Below are positions 6,036-7,813 of a DNA stretch of 7,813 nt, in pieces (the stretch's first letter is position 1; every line of letters begins with the position of its first letter). The DNA lies in contig JAUMYR010000041.1 of NCBI GenBank assembly GCA_030528545.1, positions 6,865 through 14,677 of the forward strand. Reading direction: 5' to 3'. The notes under the pieces were generated by a model, which saw only the letters and a list, made by a program, of their open reading frames with translations, was not told the DNA's origin and did not search any database. Source of the stretch: Propionibacteriaceae bacterium (lineage in GTDB: Bacteria > Actinomycetota > Actinomycetes > Propionibacteriales > Propionibacteriaceae). Position numbers and translations under genes: made by a program.

Positions 6036-6064
6036 ACGGTAGGCCGCGCCGGGGGATGCGACAA
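6036..6064 (-). promoter_or_regulatory. Promoter candidate for the trpB leader
   Basis: On the minus strand TTGTCG (6064-6059; 4 of 6 to TTGACA) is followed after exactly 17 bases by TACCGT (6041-6036; TANNNT type). Transcription would start near 6029, giving about 26 bases before the leader ATG and a leader of roughly 380 bases. The promoter lies between the stop of the SRPBCC gene (6080) and the leader, the expected place. Confidence 0.5.
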
Positions 6065-6079
6065 GCGATTTATCTTCGA

Positions 6080-6487
6080 TCAGGCCGTGGCCTCGTCGAT
6101 GCGCTCCAGAGCTTCGCTCCAGCGCTGCCGGAGCCACTGCCGGTCCGCGCCCTCATGCAGATGCTCGTGAGTGATCGACAACAGAGTGCCCTCGCCTTCC
6201 GATGCGAGTCGCACATCGACGAGAGATGCGGGATCGTCGTCATCCTTGTGCCACGAGAAACGGATCTGTTCAAGAGGATGGAAACTGCGGGTAACGCCGT
6301 GAGCGCCATCGGCTGCTCGCCACACATGCCCCTTTTCCGTGATCTGGCCGCCGGGACCGAGAAGGGCCTCCGCACCAGCGGGACCCATCAGCGTGACCCA
6401 GACGCTCTTGAGTGGTTTGGACACCGACCGGCTTACGGTGACGGCGGTGTCCAGGCTCTCGCCGGTGGCCTCGCTCTGTTCTGACAT
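6080..6487 (-). CDS. SRPBCC/AHSA1-like domain protein
   Basis: The 135-residue product fits the START-like fold of the SRPBCC superfamily, closest in feel to the AHSA1 (activator of Hsp90 ATPase homologue) group. After a polar N-terminal stretch (1-14), VTVSRSVSKPLKSVWVTL (16-33) gives the first strand and the helix that follows. Then come the GPGGQIT and GHVWRA turn segments (44-58), the strand pair ending IRFSWH (75-80), LLSITHEHL (102-110), and a long C-terminal helix with WLRQRWSEALERI (118-130). The fold binds hydrophobic ligands in a central cavity, but its substrate cannot be read from the sequence, so no enzymatic role is claimed. ATG at 6487 has GAGG 6 bases upstream; the earlier in-frame GTG at 6517 lacks a ribosome site. 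It shares a strand with trpB and lies just before the trpB promoter, so read-through into the leader is possible. Confidence 0.75.
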   Translation of the reverse strand: MSEQSEATGESLDTAVTVSRSVSKPLKSVWVTLMGPAGAEALLGPGGQITEKGHVWRAADGAHGVTRSFHPLEQIRFSWHKDDDDPASLVDVRLASEGEGTLLSITHEHLHEGADRQWLRQRWSEALERIDEATA

Positions 6488-6516
6488 GAGGGACCTCGAT
6501 TCTTCGTTGGATCTCA

Positions 6517-6534
6517 CCGGTTGCTATCAACCGG
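6517..6534. repeat. Inverted repeat in a divergent promoter region
   Basis: CCGGTTG and CAACCGG form a perfect 7-bp dyad around CTAT. It lies in the 145-base gap between the divergently read SRPBCC gene (start 6487) and lipoprotein gene (start 6633). Position and symmetry suit a repressor or activator site acting on the SRPBCC promoter. Its minus strand also holds TTGATA, a possible promoter element. No regulator gene is in the window. Confidence 0.35.
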
Positions 6535-6618
6535 ATATCTCAACCCTAGCCCTATCGGCCGACACTGTGTGCCCGGGGGCCAACTTCGTCCGGGAACAGG
6601 TGGCGACACCCTGGCGAC

Positions 6619-6624
6619 TACAAT
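6619..6624 (+). promoter_or_regulatory. -10 box for a leaderless lipoprotein transcript
   Basis: TACAAT matches the -10 consensus at 5 of 6 positions and ends 8 bases before the lipoprotein ATG. The GGAG just before the ATG leaves only one spacer base, too close to act as a ribosome site, so a transcript beginning at or near the ATG is likely. No clear -35 is seen. Confidence 0.5.
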
Positions 6625-6632
6625 TCCGGAGC

Positions 6633-7589
6633 ATGGGAAAGCACGCACTTTTCGTCACCGCGGCAGTCTTCGCGCTGGCCGGGTGCACCGCGACTTCCCC
6701 CATGCCCTCGGCCAGCGCACCATCGTCTGCCCCGCCAGCAGCCACCCCCTCGGCCACGCCCCAGCTCGACCTGACCTCCCCCGGCACCGCCCGGACCATC
6801 GTCCAGCGGATCATGGCCGAAGCGGGCGAACAGAACGCCGTCAAAGTAGACATTTCCCAGCACGTCGCGATCATCAGCTTTATCACCAATGACAAGAGGA
6901 TCAAGACCTATTCGTGGGCCGAAGGAAAGATAAAGCCGGTCGATTCCGACGTGGCCGATGTCAAACAAGCATCGTTCTATCCCTTGGATTTCGATATCAG
7001 CGATGTCGGTAAATTGTTCGCTACCGCCGAATCCCTGGGCACGAGCAATTCGGCGCCACAGCTACAGATCGTGGAACACGACCCTGGCCAGGTCCTCATG
7101 AGCGTCACCACCCGTCCAGAATCCGCGACGGTTTTCTTCCGCGCGGACGCGACCCCGATCCGTCATGTCGATTTCGAGACCACCGAGGGGCTCGCCGAGG
7201 GGCTGAGAGACGCGACTCACGGCCGGCCCCGGGTCCTGTCCTTGGGTTATTCGCCCGGGACCGGCGTCTGGAGCGATGAGGCCGGGATCGCGGAAGGCAC
7301 GATCGCCCGGCGTACCCGCACCGAGAAACTCCCGGCATATACCGCCTCACGAAAAGAGTCCAGCACCCTCACCACGTTCGACCCGACCCTGATCGACCCA
7401 GCGGTGATCGGGCAGACCCGGGCGAATCTCCGCTTTGAATACAGCCTGCCGCTGACCGTGCCGATCACGGTCGTCGCGGACAACCGGTACCAGTGGACGA
7501 CCCCCACCATCACCTACACGTTTGGGCAGCAGACTGTGGTCACTGACCTCAACGGGACCAACATCACCACCCAGGTATCAGACCAGTAA
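6633..7589 (+). CDS. Lipoprotein of unknown function
   Basis: The 318-residue product begins with a lipoprotein signal: Lys3, a hydrophobic stretch (5-17) and lipobox LAGC with Cys18 as the lipidated residue, so it should be anchored on the outer face of the membrane. A Ser/Pro/Ala-rich linker (about 20-44) follows, then a soluble part rich in beta-strand-like segments. I do not recognise the family. The soluble part may be two related halves: YPLDFDISDVGKLFATAES (116-134) resembles TTFDPTLIDPAVIGQTRAN (247-265), and the segments before each (KTYSWAEGKI and GVWSDEAGIAEGTI) also look alike. The start at 6633 gives the signal peptide directly; the open frame upstream lacks one. The stop overlaps by 12 bases, tail to tail, the end of the gene on the other strand. 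Confidence 0.8.
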   Translation: MGKHALFVTAAVFALAGCTATSPMPSASAPSSAPPAATPSATPQLDLTSPGTARTIVQRIMAEAGEQNAVKVDISQHVAIISFITNDKRIKTYSWAEGKIKPVDSDVADVKQASFYPLDFDISDVGKLFATAESLGTSNSAPQLQIVEHDPGQVLMSVTTRPESATVFFRADATPIRHVDFETTEGLAEGLRDATHGRPRVLSLGYSPGTGVWSDEAGIAEGTIARRTRTEKLPAYTASRKESSTLTTFDPTLIDPAVIGQTRANLRFEYSLPLTVPITVVADNRYQWTTPTITYTFGQQTVVTDLNGTNITTQVSDQ

Positions 7590-7813
7590 GCCGAATCCCT
7601 CCGCCGCGGCGTATAGATCATCCCTGGCCCTGGGGTCGGCGGCCTCGATCAAGCCGAGCGCCTGGTCACGCTGTGAGGCTCCCCAGATCGTCGCCGCACC
7701 GTGCTCGGTGACAACCGAGCTGAACTGCAGCGACGTGGTCGGTTCGTCCAGTTTGGGCACGACCGTCGACACATTGGCCTTCGGATGCCATGACTTCAGG
7801 GCCATGATCGCCT
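7578..7813 (-). CDS. Acetyl-CoA hydrolase/CoA-transferase, C-terminal end (partial)
   Basis: The gene enters from the right edge and only its last 77 full codons are visible. The sequence WHPKANVSTVVPKL, then VVTEHGAATIWGASQRDQALGLIEAADP, matches the C-terminal domain of the acetyl-CoA hydrolase/transferase family, where a VVTE-G-A---G-S-R-RA-ALI pattern near the end is typical. Members move CoA between acyl-CoA esters and carboxylates such as acetate, succinate or propionate. The catalytic glutamate and the start lie outside the window, so the substrate cannot be named. The ATG at 7805 is internal, since the frame continues upstream as an in-register family sequence. It converges with the lipoprotein gene, sharing 12 bases at the 3' ends. 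Confidence 0.8.
   Translation of the reverse strand, partial: AIMALKSWHPKANVSTVVPKLDEPTTSLQFSSVVTEHGAATIWGASQRDQALGLIEAADPRARDDLYAAAEGFGLLV

Overview
The window is high-GC DNA, probably chromosomal, from an actinobacterium. It shows strong G/C bias at third codon positions, a GTG start, TANNNT -10 boxes set close to start codons, and actinobacterial-looking membrane proteins. A member of the Propionibacteriales is a reasonable guess, but no marker gene here settles it. No rRNA, tRNA, CRISPR array, insertion sequence or phage gene was found.

Layout, left to right. 1-297 holds no gene I can support. 298-1024 (minus) is a tandem pair of FluC/CrcB fluoride channels. The downstream copy is intact. 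The upstream copy is broken by a one-base deletion in a G run and also lacks a usable start codon. 1106-1756 (plus) is msrA, a methionine sulfoxide reductase. A roughly 660-base gene-free stretch with several hairpins follows. 2415-3920 (plus) is putP, a sodium/proline symporter whose sodium-site residues fall at the same numbers as in E. coli PutP. 4036-4356 (plus) is a small multidrug resistance (SMR) transporter with the residue signature of guanidinium exporters (Gdx). It sits behind a strong hairpin that follows putP.

The centre of interest is 4450-6064 (minus). trpB, the tryptophan synthase beta chain, has no trpA beside it. Its long 5' region has the parts of a leader-peptide attenuator: a promoter candidate (6036-6064), a 12-codon leader ORF with one Trp codon (5965-6003), two abutting stem-loops (5934-5977), and a terminator-like hairpin with a perfect 10-bp stem and a U-rich tail (about 5879-5930). 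A further 7-bp hairpin (5653-5673) covers the trpB ribosome binding site. This suggests control of both transcription and translation, but it is inferred from sequence and is unconventional because there is only one Trp codon.

6080-6487 (minus) is a small SRPBCC/AHSA1-like protein just upstream of the trpB promoter. Divergent from it, 6633-7589 (plus) is a lipoprotein of unknown function, possibly built of two related halves. Its 3' end overlaps, tail to tail, the end of an acetyl-CoA hydrolase/CoA-transferase gene (7578-7813, minus) that continues beyond the window.

The genes do not form one pathway. They are mostly single housekeeping genes for ion and solute transport, oxidative repair, tryptophan synthesis and acyl-CoA metabolism. 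I found no new defence, mobile or biosynthetic system. The trpB leader and the decaying fluoride-channel pair are the items most worth following up.
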